Below the pieces are notes generated by a model. It was not told where the DNA came from. It worked only from the letters and a program-made list of their open reading frames with translations, and did not search any database. Below are positions 1-9,788 of a stretch of DNA of 64,000 nt, one piece after another. Every line of letters begins with the position of its first letter. Positions within the stretch are counted from its first letter, which is position 1. The stretch comes from Rickettsia typhi (GTDB lineage: Bacteria; Pseudomonadota; Alphaproteobacteria; Rickettsiales; Deianiraeaceae). Location: contig CAMAVJ010000006.1 in NCBI GenBank assembly GCA_945861725.1, forward strand, positions 1 to 64,000, written 5' to 3'. The translations under genes were made by a program, and so were the position numbers.

Positions 1-3000
1 CCAAATGAAAAAGCCCCAATAAAATTCGTCTTTCCAAAAATATTTTTCGAAGTCCTCATTTTCCCAAAAATCGTCAAATTATTCTGCCCCAAACCAAGTG
101 CCCCCGCCGAATACGACCCCAAAAGAGTCCGTGACTCACTTAGAAAGCCAGCGTCAAAACTCAGAACATTATTACGAGTTCCAAACATAACGGAAGAAGT
201 TGACGCAACATTGTTTGAATCATTGGGCGTTTCAAAAATAATAGCATTACCATTGAAAGAATTTTTCCCAACAATCGTTGTTATGGAAAATTTATTGTAT
301 GCACCAAAATTTTTCGCAACAGAAAAACCACGAGCATCTCCCTGATTTGAAACGAGAGAAAGGAATGGGTTGTAGTAAATCGAGGAATTTTTCATCGGAT
401 TAAAGTTTGTAACTTTCTCCATCTCCATTCCAGCTTGAAAATTCATTCGCGAAATAAAATTTAAGCCCAAAATCGAACCAGAGTATGCCACGTTGGAAAA
501 ATTTGTTGAAGATGCCGGTTGATCAAGAATTACACCGTAACTATTCATCGCACCATTTAGCGAATGGGATATTGATGCCATATCGCCAAATCGTGAATTT
601 AACAATGGATTTCCAGTATCAATTCCAGTATTTGTGTTATTATTAGAAAGATTTACACTAAGCGAACCAAATGAACCAACGGGAACTGAATAATTCTGCA
701 TATTATACTGGCTATAATATGCGTTTGAAGTGCTGTTAAATAAAGGAGAATTTGCCACATTTGAAACTCTTTCGTTTACATTTTTCACATCCATCCATGT
801 TTCACCATAAGCATTGTGTGCTTGAATGTTTGTCGATAAATTAGCCGATTTTATGGAATTACCAAATGCATCGGACATAACCATCGCACTGATAGCAAGG
901 TTTTGCGTTGGAATAATTGCCCCTTCATTTACTGCGAGAGCAACTTGCGAAGCATAAATATCTTTAGTTGAAATATAATTTAACATTCCAAGACCATAAG
1001 TATGTGAAGCAATTCTTCGACTTGGAGTTGTACAGCTCGCATCAGTTTCATCCTTAAAACAGTAATAATATGCAGTATAGATTGCTGAATTACCAGAATC
1101 TTTAATTGTTCCAATGTTTTTAATGATTTGATCAACTGCTTTTGGTGTTGTAGTTGCACCCTTTGCATCGTATTGCATAATCTCTTTCCCAATCCAGATA
1201 TCATTCATTACGACAATTTTGTACACATTCCCATCAATACGATATCCTAATTTGTCTTGGTCTAAAGAATAATATTTATCATATACTAAAATATCATTTG
1301 ATGTAATGGTTGCACTAATTTCTCCTATTGCTACTATATAACTTTGGTTATAAACATTACGCAATGTAGTGTAGTCGATTGGATTTGTCAGTTGGATCTG
1401 AAATAGATTATTTTCATTATATGAGTTGGATGTACCAAATTGTTTTACTTTGTATTGGTCAGGGGAACTTGAAGAACTGATAGTGATATTCGTAAAATCA
1501 CTCGCCTCAAGAACAATAAAGGCTGGATCAAAAAGCCTCCTGTTAACATTCGTCTCATTTACTTCAGAAACTGAATTACCAGTAGCTATTTTGCTAAAAG
1601 CACTGCAGCTGAGCAGAACACAACCAACAACAGCATTGGTACTATACATTGGCATAGAATATTTCAATATCGTGTTCAAAGCATCTTTTGCTGAAACATC
1701 CGACCTTTGATATGCACCAATTATTGCAGTTAGTGTTGCAGCAGCTTGCCTGTTTGGGGAAAGTTCTGGCATATAACTTGTAATTATCGTATCAGTTATA
1801 GAGTTTGCACCTTTAGGGTCTTGATAATTTAGTAGATTTCCAGCCAAATTTGTTGTTATAACCTTTTTGTCAATGTTATAACTGTATATCACAGAATTTG
1901 CTGATACTGGAACGGAAATTGCAACATTACTTAATGCTCCAGCATTATATTCAGCTGAAGGAACGTAATATTTTGTATTCGAGCAAGAAGGAGTTGAACA
2001 ATATTCCATTACACCAACAGCAGTAATTGGAACGCTACTTACGTTAAGCGGATCCATAATATTATAAGTGTCCTTATCTAAGAAAAATGGATCTATGACA
2101 CGTGCGGCAAAGCTTGGATATGTCTTAGTATCATAATATAGAACATTGTTAATGTATTTAAGCTTATAGTCTGGCGTTATCTCAGACAATATTCCATTTG
2201 CATCATAAGCGGTGCCCATCGCTGTAACAAAAACTTTCTTCGTGGAAAGGTTTGTAGTAGTTGGCGAAGTTGTGGAATGATCTGTATTCATTAAAGCATT
2301 AATTCCAAGCTTTACATTTGCGGCACTAGGTGCGTATTTTGGAAGTTTATTATTAGAGATGTTTGCAGTGGGAAAGTAGTCATAGTAAAAAAGATTTGCT
2401 AACGAATTTGCCGAATTTTCTTCGGCATTTCGAAAAAGCGTTGAAATTTTATCTGATTCATAGGTGTTATATAGTGTATAAAAAAAGATTTTCTCATTTG
2501 AAAAACCTGTTGATGTATATCTTTTATACAAATCATTACCAGATGGTGCAATAGCATTAATAATTCCCGCAGTGGTTGTGCTATTGTAGCGTGATATATC
2601 ATTTGTAGTAGTTGACGGAGGTTCACTATTTGCAGAATCAGGCTTGAATATATTTGTGTTAAGTACAAGTGGCATTGAATCTGGTGATAGCGTTGCTATG
2701 TTACTTCTTGCACTCGTTTCTGTGTTTATCGTATAAATCAAACCACTCACGTTATAGTAAAGATTATTAATTGTCTGAGCTGTGAGATTTGCAAATGTAG
2801 CAGAATCTTTAGCAGCAATTCCAGTTCCAAACATTACAATTGGTGCTTGATATTTATAGTTATCAGAAGAGGAATTGTTTGCATCATAAATGGCAGCAAG
2901 TAGACCAGTATCAACAAAACCCCTCATTCCAAACTTATAATTATTTACATATATTGAATCGTTGGTACTTATATATGTTTTATTTGTTGCATCGTAAGCA

Positions 3001-3239
3001 GTGTTAAAACCCCCAATAACCCCCCTGTAAGAATATGGCGTCGATGGACTGTTTTCCTTTGTTGGTATAACCGGAGGAGTTGAAGTATCTTGTTTTAATG
3101 TTGGTGCCGTTTCACAACCGTAAAGCGTTAAAAATAAAAGCACTGTGGATAACACCTTGAGTGCGTTAATATTCCCATTAATTCTATTTGTTGCACCATA
3201 TGCAAACCTCTTTGCAATCCCCCTATAAAATTTAATCAT
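1..3239 (-). CDS. Large lipoprotein, possibly autotransporter-like with a degenerate subtilase-type passenger (3' end truncated by window edge)
   Basis: Reverse strand reads open from ATG at 3239 to base 1. N-terminus MIKFYRGIAKRFAYG...LKVLSTVLLFLTLYGCETAP looks like a lipobox (LYGC). Segments TSYMPELSPNRQAAATLTAIIGAYQ and HTYGLGMLNYISTKDIYASQVALAV loosely resemble the region after the subtilase Ser. No clear HGTH motif seen. Confidence 0.6.
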   Translation of the reverse strand, partial: MIKFYRGIAKRFAYGATNRINGNINALKVLSTVLLFLTLYGCETAPTLKQDTSTPPVIPTKENSPSTPYSYRGVIGGFNTAYDATNKTYISTNDSIYVNNYKFGMRGFVDTGLLAAIYDANNSSSDNYKYQAPIVMFGTGIAAKDSATFANLTAQTINNLYYNVSGLIYTINTETSARSNIATLSPDSMPLVLNTNIFKPDSANSEPPSTTTNDISRYNSTTTAGIINAIAPSGNDLYKRYTSTGFSNEKIFFYTLYNTYESDKISTLFRNAEENSANSLANLFYYDYFPTANISNNKLPKYAPSAANVKLGINALMNTDHSTTSPTTTNLSTKKVFVTAMGTAYDANGILSEITPDYKLKYINNVLYYDTKTYPSFAARVIDPFFLDKDTYNIMDPLNVSSVPITAVGVMEYCSTPSCSNTKYYVPSAEYNAGALSNVAISVPVSANSVIYSYNIDKKVITTNLAGNLLNYQDPKGANSITDTIITSYMPELSPNRQAAATLTAIIGAYQRSDVSAKDALNTILKYSMPMYSTNAVVGCVLLSCSAFSKIATGNSVSEVNETNVNRRLFDPAFIVLEASDFTNITISSSSSPDQYKVKQFGTSNSYNENNLFQIQLTNPIDYTTLRNVYNQSYIVAIGEISATITSNDILVYDKYYSLDQDKLGYRIDGNVYKIVVMNDIWIGKEIMQYDAKGATTTPKAVDQIIKNIGTIKDSGNSAIYTAYYYCFKDETDASCTTPSRRIASHTYGLGMLNYISTKDIYASQVALAVNEGAIIPTQNLAISAMVMSDAFGNSIKSANLSTNIQAHNAYGETWMDVKNVNERVSNVANSPLFNSTSNAYYSQYNMQNYSVPVGSFGSLSVNLSNNNTNTGIDTGNPLLNSRFGDMASISHSLNGAMNSYGVILDQPASSTNFSNVAYSGSILGLNFISRMNFQAGMEMEKVTNFNPMKNSSIYYNPFLSLVSNQGDARGFSVAKNFGAYNKFSITTIVGKNSFNGNAIIFETPNDSNNVASTSSVMFGTRNNVLSFDAGFLSESRTLLGSYSAGALGLGQNNLTIFGKMRTSKNIFGKTNFIGAFSF

Positions 3240-3256
3240 TGAATGTTACATCATTA

Positions 3257-4495
3257 CTATATCATTAATAAAGTTGGCTGTTCAATAAATGATTTAACAG
3301 TATTTAAGAATTCCGCAGCAAGAACTCCATCAATTACTCTATGGTCACAAGAAAGTGTGAGTGTCATAATTTCATCTTCACATAGATTTCCAGTTTTTTT
3401 ACAAATTTTTGGAACAGATTTTACTCCTCCAATAGCAATAATTGCCGATTGTGGCGGATTAATTATTGCACTAAAATGAGAAACATTGTACATTCCAAGG
3501 TTTGAAATGGAAAAACCTCCACCTTGAAACTCTTCAAGAGAAAGTTTGTTTTCGCGTGCACGCTTTATCAAATCCTTTGCTTCGTTTGAAATCACACGCA
3601 GGGTTTTTGTATCAGCATTTTTGATAATTGGTGTAATTAAGCCATCTTGAATTCCAACAGCAATTGAGACATCAACATTATTATAAATAATCATTCCATT
3701 TTCAGACCATGAAGCGTTAACATTTGGGTGAACTTTTAAAGCATTCGCACAAGATTTGATTATTATGTCATTTAGTGAAACTTTTTCGCTAAATTGTTCA
3801 AGATATTTGTTTATTTCTGTGCGTGCTTTGTTCAGATTTTTCACTGAAGCTTCAACTACAACATAAAAGTGTGGAACAGTTTGTTTGGATTCCAAAAGGC
3901 GTTTTGCAATGACTTTCCTCATATTAGAATGTGGGACGACATACGCATTTTCAGAATTTCTGACGGAAGACTGAACGATGCTGCGTTTTGGTACAAAATT
4001 TTCAACATCTTTTTTGATAACACGACCGTTTGGTCCAGAACCATCAATTTGAGTAATATCAACACCTTTGTTTTCCGCGATGCGTTTTGCAAGTGGCGAA
4101 ACAAATACTCTTTTATCATCATTATGTTTATTATTTTGACTTGATATCACAGGTATTTCCACTGTTGTTATTGCAGTTTTTTCTTCAGTCTTTTTAGGAG
4201 TAGAGTCGCCTAAATGTTTTGCAATTACACCTTCAATAGCATAAGAATCTTCACCAGATTCAAGTAAAACAGCAATTAAAGCATTAACTTTTACACCATT
4301 CGTTCCTTCGGGAATAATAATTTTTCCCATAATTCCAGAATCTGTAGCTTCAACTTCCATCGTTGCTTTATCTGTTTCAATTTCGGCAATGACATCACCA
4401 GAAGAAATTTTATCACCCTCTTTTTTTAGCCACTTTGCAAGATTACCTTCTTCCATTGTCGGGGAAAGAGCTGGCATCAAAATTTCAATCGCCAT
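3257..4495 (-). CDS. pdhC: Pyruvate dehydrogenase E2, dihydrolipoamide acetyltransferase
   Basis: Lipoyl domain (MPALSPTMEEGNLAKWLKKEGD...ETDKATMEVEA), E3-binding domain and catalytic SCDHRVIDGVLAAEFL motif. Confidence 0.95.
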   Translation of the reverse strand: MAIEILMPALSPTMEEGNLAKWLKKEGDKISSGDVIAEIETDKATMEVEATDSGIMGKIIIPEGTNGVKVNALIAVLLESGEDSYAIEGVIAKHLGDSTPKKTEEKTAITTVEIPVISSQNNKHNDDKRVFVSPLAKRIAENKGVDITQIDGSGPNGRVIKKDVENFVPKRSIVQSSVRNSENAYVVPHSNMRKVIAKRLLESKQTVPHFYVVVEASVKNLNKARTEINKYLEQFSEKVSLNDIIIKSCANALKVHPNVNASWSENGMIIYNNVDVSIAVGIQDGLITPIIKNADTKTLRVISNEAKDLIKRARENKLSLEEFQGGGFSISNLGMYNVSHFSAIINPPQSAIIAIGGVKSVPKICKKTGNLCEDEIMTLTLSCDHRVIDGVLAAEFLNTVKSFIEQPTLLMI

Positions 4496-4607
4496 GTATC
4501 AAAATAAAAATTATCATTCGAATAAAAGTCAATTTTTGCGAAAGTCAAGGGTTAAGATTTGTTAATAATGCCCAGTGCTGTTTATGAAATGTGTAAAACT
4601 GAAAATA

Positions 4608-6278
4608 CTACTGTGGGAAAAGAAAAAGTTTAATTTTTTCCATTTCTTTGAGGATTTTTTGCTTTTCCTTGTGTAAAAACAGTATTTTTTCAAAATTTTG
4701 CCTAGATTCTACTATTTCCACATCAATTTTGTCCAAAAGAAGTGAGCTATATAGAAGTTTATAATAATGGGGCAATTGCATATTTGTAAGGGGTGAAATT
4801 AAATTTTGTGCAAGAATTTCTTCCATTAACTGACTTTCCGAAAGATCTTCACCAGAATAAATTTTTTTCGCAAGTTCTTTAATTTCGGGCGTTTTGAACT
4901 TCATTTCAAAATCATTCAGAATATCATCATCAATTGCATTAATATGTTGATACAAAAATGCGATGGCAGTTGCCTCACTTTTGAGATACTTTTCATTGTG
5001 GACCACAATTTCAATTTTTTTTGACTGTTTTTTAGTAAATTTCGATTGGTAAATTTTGTTTCTGAAGAAATGTTCGTAATGTTTTTGCACAGATTGGGAA
5101 AGGTTTTTTGTCAAAATTGCCTTAATGTGTCCTTCAAGTTTAATCATCTCCATCGGGTTTTGAAAATCAATGTTGTTTGTCCACAAATTCCATGCTCGTT
5201 CGTGCAAAACAATACGCTTTTCAACACTAGATTTCAACGATCCTCCACCATTTTTTGCCAAAAATTCATCAGGATCTTTTTCTCCATCAAGAACGATAAA
5301 GCTAAAGGTTTTTTCCGAATTTGCAATTTCAAAAAGCATTTCAATCACTTTTTTTTGCGAAAGAATTCCTGCTGAATCGGAATCAAGGCAGAATGAAATT
5401 TCTTCAAAACGGGATAAAAGTGCAGCAAGATGCTCCTTCGTAAACGCAGTGCCCATTTGTGCTACAGCATTGCTCACTCCATCTTTATGAAAGGCAATGA
5501 CGTCCATAAATCCTTCACACACTATCGCAAACTTTTCCTTTGTTTTTCTTGCATGATGGAAATTATAAAGCACTTGCGACTTCTTAAAAAGATCAGTTTC
5601 TGGGGAATTTACATACTTTGCTATATCTTTTTCACCATTGAAAATTCTCCCAGAAAAACCAATAACTGATCCAGAATGTGATTTAATTGGGAAAATTATT
5701 CTATTTGAAAAGCGGTCAATTGTTCCATAGTTTGTTTTAATACAAACACCAGATTTCTCAATTTCATTCTCAGTAAAACTCTTTTGCAATTCCTTAAAAA
5801 GCGAAGATTTTTCTACACCACCAAATCCTATACAGAATTCTTTGATGATTTCATCACTCATTGAGCGAGATTTGATGTAACGCATTGCATGGTTATTTTC
5901 ACGCAAGTTTTTTTGCATAAATTCCATTGCGTGTTCAAGAATATCCAGCGATTTCTTAATTGCCGCAGTCCTTTCCGCAGATTGCACCGTTTGTTTTGGC
6001 ATATCAACGCCCGCATAAAGGCAAAGCTCCTTTAATGCATCGGGAAATGTCATTGAAAGGTATTCTTGTAAAAATGAAATTGCATCACCAGAAGCATTGC
6101 AACCGAAGCAATGGTAAGCACCGCGGTTGTTATCAATGTTAAAAGACGGAGTCTTTTCCCCATGAAATGGACAAAGTGCGAGATAATTCACACCCTTCTT
6201 CGTAACTTTAATGTAACGAGAAAGGAGATCGGACAGTGTAATTTTACTTTTCAGTTCACGAATAAAGTACTCGTTCAT
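4608..6278 (-). CDS. dnaG: DNA primase
   Basis: N-terminal zinc finger CPFHGEKTPSFNIDNNRGAYHCFGC; TOPRIM region VCEGFMDVIAFHKDGVSNAVAQMGTAFT. Confidence 0.96.
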   Translation of the reverse strand: MNEYFIRELKSKITLSDLLSRYIKVTKKGVNYLALCPFHGEKTPSFNIDNNRGAYHCFGCNASGDAISFLQEYLSMTFPDALKELCLYAGVDMPKQTVQSAERTAAIKKSLDILEHAMEFMQKNLRENNHAMRYIKSRSMSDEIIKEFCIGFGGVEKSSLFKELQKSFTENEIEKSGVCIKTNYGTIDRFSNRIIFPIKSHSGSVIGFSGRIFNGEKDIAKYVNSPETDLFKKSQVLYNFHHARKTKEKFAIVCEGFMDVIAFHKDGVSNAVAQMGTAFTKEHLAALLSRFEEISFCLDSDSAGILSQKKVIEMLFEIANSEKTFSFIVLDGEKDPDEFLAKNGGGSLKSSVEKRIVLHERAWNLWTNNIDFQNPMEMIKLEGHIKAILTKNLSQSVQKHYEHFFRNKIYQSKFTKKQSKKIEIVVHNEKYLKSEATAIAFLYQHINAIDDDILNDFEMKFKTPEIKELAKKIYSGEDLSESQLMEEILAQNLISPLTNMQLPHYYKLLYSSLLLDKIDVEIVESRQNFEKILFLHKEKQKILKEMEKIKLFLFPQ

Positions 6279-6293
6279 TAATGTTTATTGATA

Positions 6294-7016
6294 TTATTTC
6301 GAAGCAATAACTGTTTCACCGCCAACCATTGTTTGTCCAAGAAGAACGGAAACTTTATAATTTTGAGGAATAAAGACATCAACTCTGGAGCCAAAACGGA
6401 TGATTCCATAACGCTCACCTCTTTGATAACTCGTACCTTGATTTGCATAAGAAACAATTCGGCGTGCGATTAAACCTGCGATTTGAGTAACTGCAAATGT
6501 TTCACCATCTTCGGTTTTTAGCATCAAAACATTGCGTTCATTTTCCTTGCTTGATTTATCTATTGAAGCATTAAGAAATTTCCCCGGAATATAACAAACC
6601 TTTTCCACAGTTGCCTTTGCTGGAATTCTGTTTACATGAACATTGAATATATTAAGAAATATACTAACCCTTGTAAATTTTTCATCAGAAGTGAATCCAA
6701 GTTCTTCAGGAAGTTCCTCATTTTCAATCACACCCGTAACGATGCCATCAGCAGGAGCGACAAAAATTCCAGACTGTTGCGGAACGAAGCGTTCAGGATC
6801 ACGAAAAAAGCAAACACACCAAACTGTTATTACAAGGAAGATATTCCCTAAAAATGTCGAAACTGAATATGCAAAGAGTGTTAAAATAATACCAATCAGA
6901 ATAAAAATATGCCCCTCCTTGTGCGTATTACGAATACCATCAAGAAGAAAGGTTAAAACTCCGCTAAAAAGTTTTTTAATTACAAGTAAAAAGCCACCAG
7001 CTTTATTTTCAGACAT
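6294..7016 (-). CDS. psd: Phosphatidylserine decarboxylase proenzyme
   Basis: FVAPADGIVT, FLNIFNVHVNRIPA and the C-terminal RFGSRVDVFIP region; start set at MSENKAGG. Confidence 0.92.
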   Translation of the reverse strand: MSENKAGGFLLVIKKLFSGVLTFLLDGIRNTHKEGHIFILIGIILTLFAYSVSTFLGNIFLVITVWCVCFFRDPERFVPQQSGIFVAPADGIVTGVIENEELPEELGFTSDEKFTRVSIFLNIFNVHVNRIPAKATVEKVCYIPGKFLNASIDKSSKENERNVLMLKTEDGETFAVTQIAGLIARRIVSYANQGTSYQRGERYGIIRFGSRVDVFIPQNYKVSVLLGQTMVGGETVIASK

Positions 7017-7059
7017 AGCAAACAACAATAATTCTTAAAAAGATATGAGAGTAAAAAAT

Positions 7060-8214
7060 TTAGTTGTCAAGAAAATTGCCAATAAATTTGGCAATGCCAT
7101 CACAAAGTGAAAGTCCATTTGTTGTTGGCACAATGTGTGTTTGAGTTTTAATCAAAAGCCCCTGCTCTTCTAAAATCCTCACCTTATCCCACTTTAAAAA
7201 TTCCTCAATATCTTGGATTTTAAAACCGTAAATTGTGCGAAGTCCTGTTGTAATTTGCTCCATTGCAATGATTTTGGAGCCAAGAACTTCGCAGGTTTGC
7301 ATTGCATTCCCCATGCGTTCAATTGATGACAAATACTTTTCAGGAGCATTGAAGTTCATTGTTGCAATTCTTCCATTTTTCGTTTGAATTCTTCCATGTG
7401 CACCAGCTCCAATTCCAATATACTGTGCCATTTGCCAGTAAAGAATATTGTGCTTACATTCATGATTTTCCTTCGCATAATTTGAAATTTCATAACGATT
7501 AAGACCAAGATTTGCACAAATTTCGTTTGTTGTATCGTAAAATTCCTCCTGATTTTTTGGTGTTGACAGAATGCCATCGTTTTGCATTTTAAAAAACTCC
7601 GTTCCTTTTTCAATTGTTAGGCTATAAAGTGAAATATGGCTTGGTTTAAATGTCTTTAATGCAAAATTAAGTTCACTTTGCCAATCTTGGATTTTCTGTC
7701 CTTCGCGTGCATAAATTAAATCGAACGAAAATCGCTCAAAAATTTCCCTTGCTTGTAAAATCGCATTTATTGCCTGCGATTTGTCGTGTACTCGTCCAAG
7801 TTTTTTTAAGTCATCCTCAATAAAAGATTGAACACCGATGGAAATTCGATTCACACCAGCATCTTTAAAGACACAAAATTTCTCAACTTCAAACGAAGAA
7901 GGATTGGCTTCAAGTGTAATTTCAAGATTTTGTGAAATTTCACAATCGCTTTCCAAAAATTTATTTTTAATGTAAGTAATAATTCCTTCAACAACAAATG
8001 GCTCCATTAAAGAAGGTGTTCCGCCGCCAAAAAAAATACTTTCAAGAATAATTCCATTTTTGCCAATCTGTTCAAAATAAAAATCAAAGTCTTTTTTGTA
8101 TGCTTCCAAAAAGCGATTGTGCTCGATTACTTTCGTTACATGACTGTTGAAATCGCAGTATGGACATTTTTTTTCACAGTAAGGAAAGTGGATATAAACG
8201 CCAATTTTATTCAC
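7060..8214 (-). CDS. hemW: Radical SAM HemW-like (coproporphyrinogen III oxidase-like)
   Basis: VYIHFPYCEKKCPYCDFNSHV radical SAM cluster, FFGGGTPSLM, GIGAGAHG. Confidence 0.93.
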   Translation of the reverse strand: MNKIGVYIHFPYCEKKCPYCDFNSHVTKVIEHNRFLEAYKKDFDFYFEQIGKNGIILESIFFGGGTPSLMEPFVVEGIITYIKNKFLESDCEISQNLEITLEANPSSFEVEKFCVFKDAGVNRISIGVQSFIEDDLKKLGRVHDKSQAINAILQAREIFERFSFDLIYAREGQKIQDWQSELNFALKTFKPSHISLYSLTIEKGTEFFKMQNDGILSTPKNQEEFYDTTNEICANLGLNRYEISNYAKENHECKHNILYWQMAQYIGIGAGAHGRIQTKNGRIATMNFNAPEKYLSSIERMGNAMQTCEVLGSKIIAMEQITTGLRTIYGFKIQDIEEFLKWDKVRILEEQGLLIKTQTHIVPTTNGLSLCDGIAKFIGNFLDN

Positions 8215-8992
8215 CTTCGTTCACTTGATGTGGGTGATCTTTCTGGTGCTGGATCATCATATGGCGGTACCTCAAGGCAACAACTGGCATTAGAAGTAAA
8301 TACAAAATCGCCGTGACAACAACAGCTTGAAGCTTGAATATCACGAAAGAAATTAAAATAAATCCAACTCCAAAAAGAGCAAATGGTGCATACTTCCTTG
8401 GCATTTTAAGATATTTCAACGAAAGTGTTGGGATAGTTGTTATCATTAAAATTGAAATAATAACAATGTATATTTCATAAAATAGAAATGGCGGATATTG
8501 TATTTTTGGAATATCAAAACTGATTGAAATTAACAATGGGAGGAGAATTAAAATTCCCGCAGCTGGTGATGGCACTCCTGTAAAAAATAGTTTTTTGATT
8601 GGATGTGATACGGCGGAATCGCTCACATTAAAGCGTGCAAGGCGAATTGCCCCGCAAAGTGATGAAACCATTACAGCGGACCACCCCGTTAAACCGTGGT
8701 TCCAAAGCGACCAATTGTAAATAATAATTGATGGGAAAATTGTATAATTTGCAAAATCACATAGGGAATCTAAATTTGCTCCAAAATCACTTTGTGCATT
8801 CAAAATTCGTGCAAATCTTCCGTCAAGAACATCAAAAATGGCAGCAATTATTATGAAAGTACAAGCCTTTTCCCAATGCATCATCATTGAATTATACACT
8901 GCAAGAGTTCCAAAAAAAAGCGTTGCGAGCGTTATTACACTTGGAAAAAGTTTAAAAATTGGAAGATTGTTCGACTTATAGCGTTTTTTCAT
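8207..8992 (-). CDS. pssA: CDP-diacylglycerol-serine O-phosphatidyltransferase
   Basis: CDP-alcohol phosphatidyltransferase motif DVLDGRFARILNAQSDFGANLDSLCD; downstream psd in the same pathway. Confidence 0.92.
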   Translation of the reverse strand: MKKRYKSNNLPIFKLFPSVITLATLFFGTLAVYNSMMMHWEKACTFIIIAAIFDVLDGRFARILNAQSDFGANLDSLCDFANYTIFPSIIIYNWSLWNHGLTGWSAVMVSSLCGAIRLARFNVSDSAVSHPIKKLFFTGVPSPAAGILILLPLLISISFDIPKIQYPPFLFYEIYIVIISILMITTIPTLSLKYLKMPRKYAPFALFGVGFILISFVIFKLQAVVVTAILYLLLMPVVALRYRHMMIQHQKDHPHQVNEGE

Positions 8993-9044
8993 TCTTACTC
9001 GTTATTTTAGGCAATCTAATTATTAAACATTTCGTTTGTCAAGG

Positions 9045-9560
9045 TTATATAGTGTGAGTTGTGTGAATTTCTGGCAGAATTTGATTGGGTATTTGTTGCA
9101 TACAGTAATGTTTTGCCGTAATATTAACGGTAACCGATTTTGCACTAACACCATCAAAAATTGCCTGTGCAATTTCAATTGTAAGTTCTTCCTGAATTTG
9201 GAGGCGTTGTGTAAAGGCATTAATGCAGTCCATAATTCGTGAAAACCCAATAATCCATTCGTGTGGGATATATGAAATTGTAATTTTCCCAATTATTGGG
9301 CTAAAATGGTGCTTACAATGACTATAAAAATTGATATCACAAAGTTTAATAGGCGAATTATATTGCTTTTCGTTTTTAATCTTTCCATCAAAAATTTCTT
9401 TTAAATTAACGCTATAACCCGAAAGGTCATCTTTCATTTTTTGGCTTGATTTTTCAATAAACTTTGCTTTTTCTGCTGGTGAAAGTTCACAATTTTGAGA
9501 AATCAACTCCATAATGTCTCGAAATGTTGAATTTTGAAAGTTGTTCATATTTTTTTGCAA
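9045..9560 (-). CDS. folE: GTP cyclohydrolase I (short/divergent); start may be the internal ATG at 9548
   Basis: Zn/active-site motif YSHCKHHFSPIIGKITISYIP and C-terminal ITAKHYCMQ. Confidence 0.85.
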   Translation of the reverse strand: MQKNMNNFQNSTFRDIMELISQNCELSPAEKAKFIEKSSQKMKDDLSGYSVNLKEIFDGKIKNEKQYNSPIKLCDINFYSHCKHHFSPIIGKITISYIPHEWIIGFSRIMDCINAFTQRLQIQEELTIEIAQAIFDGVSAKSVTVNITAKHYCMQQIPNQILPEIHTTHTI

Positions 9561-9563
9561 ATT

Positions 9564-9788
9564 ATGCCTGTTTTTATATTGGATTTATCTTATGTCAAGT
9601 GCCCAATGAATTTAGTTTTTGTCAAGAAGGCAATTTACGACGGAAAGTTTCAAACTGGCGGTATAATCTTAATTAACGATGCCACCGCCAAAACCAATAT
9701 CGCAAAGTACCTTATACTCAAGCAATTGCACTTCAAAATTTTCGAATCATCAATTGAAATTATTGCGGAGTTAAAGCAAGTTCAATAA
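9564..9788 (+). CDS. TusA/SirA-like sulfur-carrier family protein
   Basis: FILDLSYVKCPMNLVFVKKAIYDGK...GGIILINDATAKTNIAKYL matches the LDxxGxxCPxPxxxxKxAL pattern. ATG at 9564 fits the motif better than the track start at 9534. Confidence 0.6.
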   Translation: MPVFILDLSYVKCPMNLVFVKKAIYDGKFQTGGIILINDATAKTNIAKYLILKQLHFKIFESSIEIIAELKQVQ

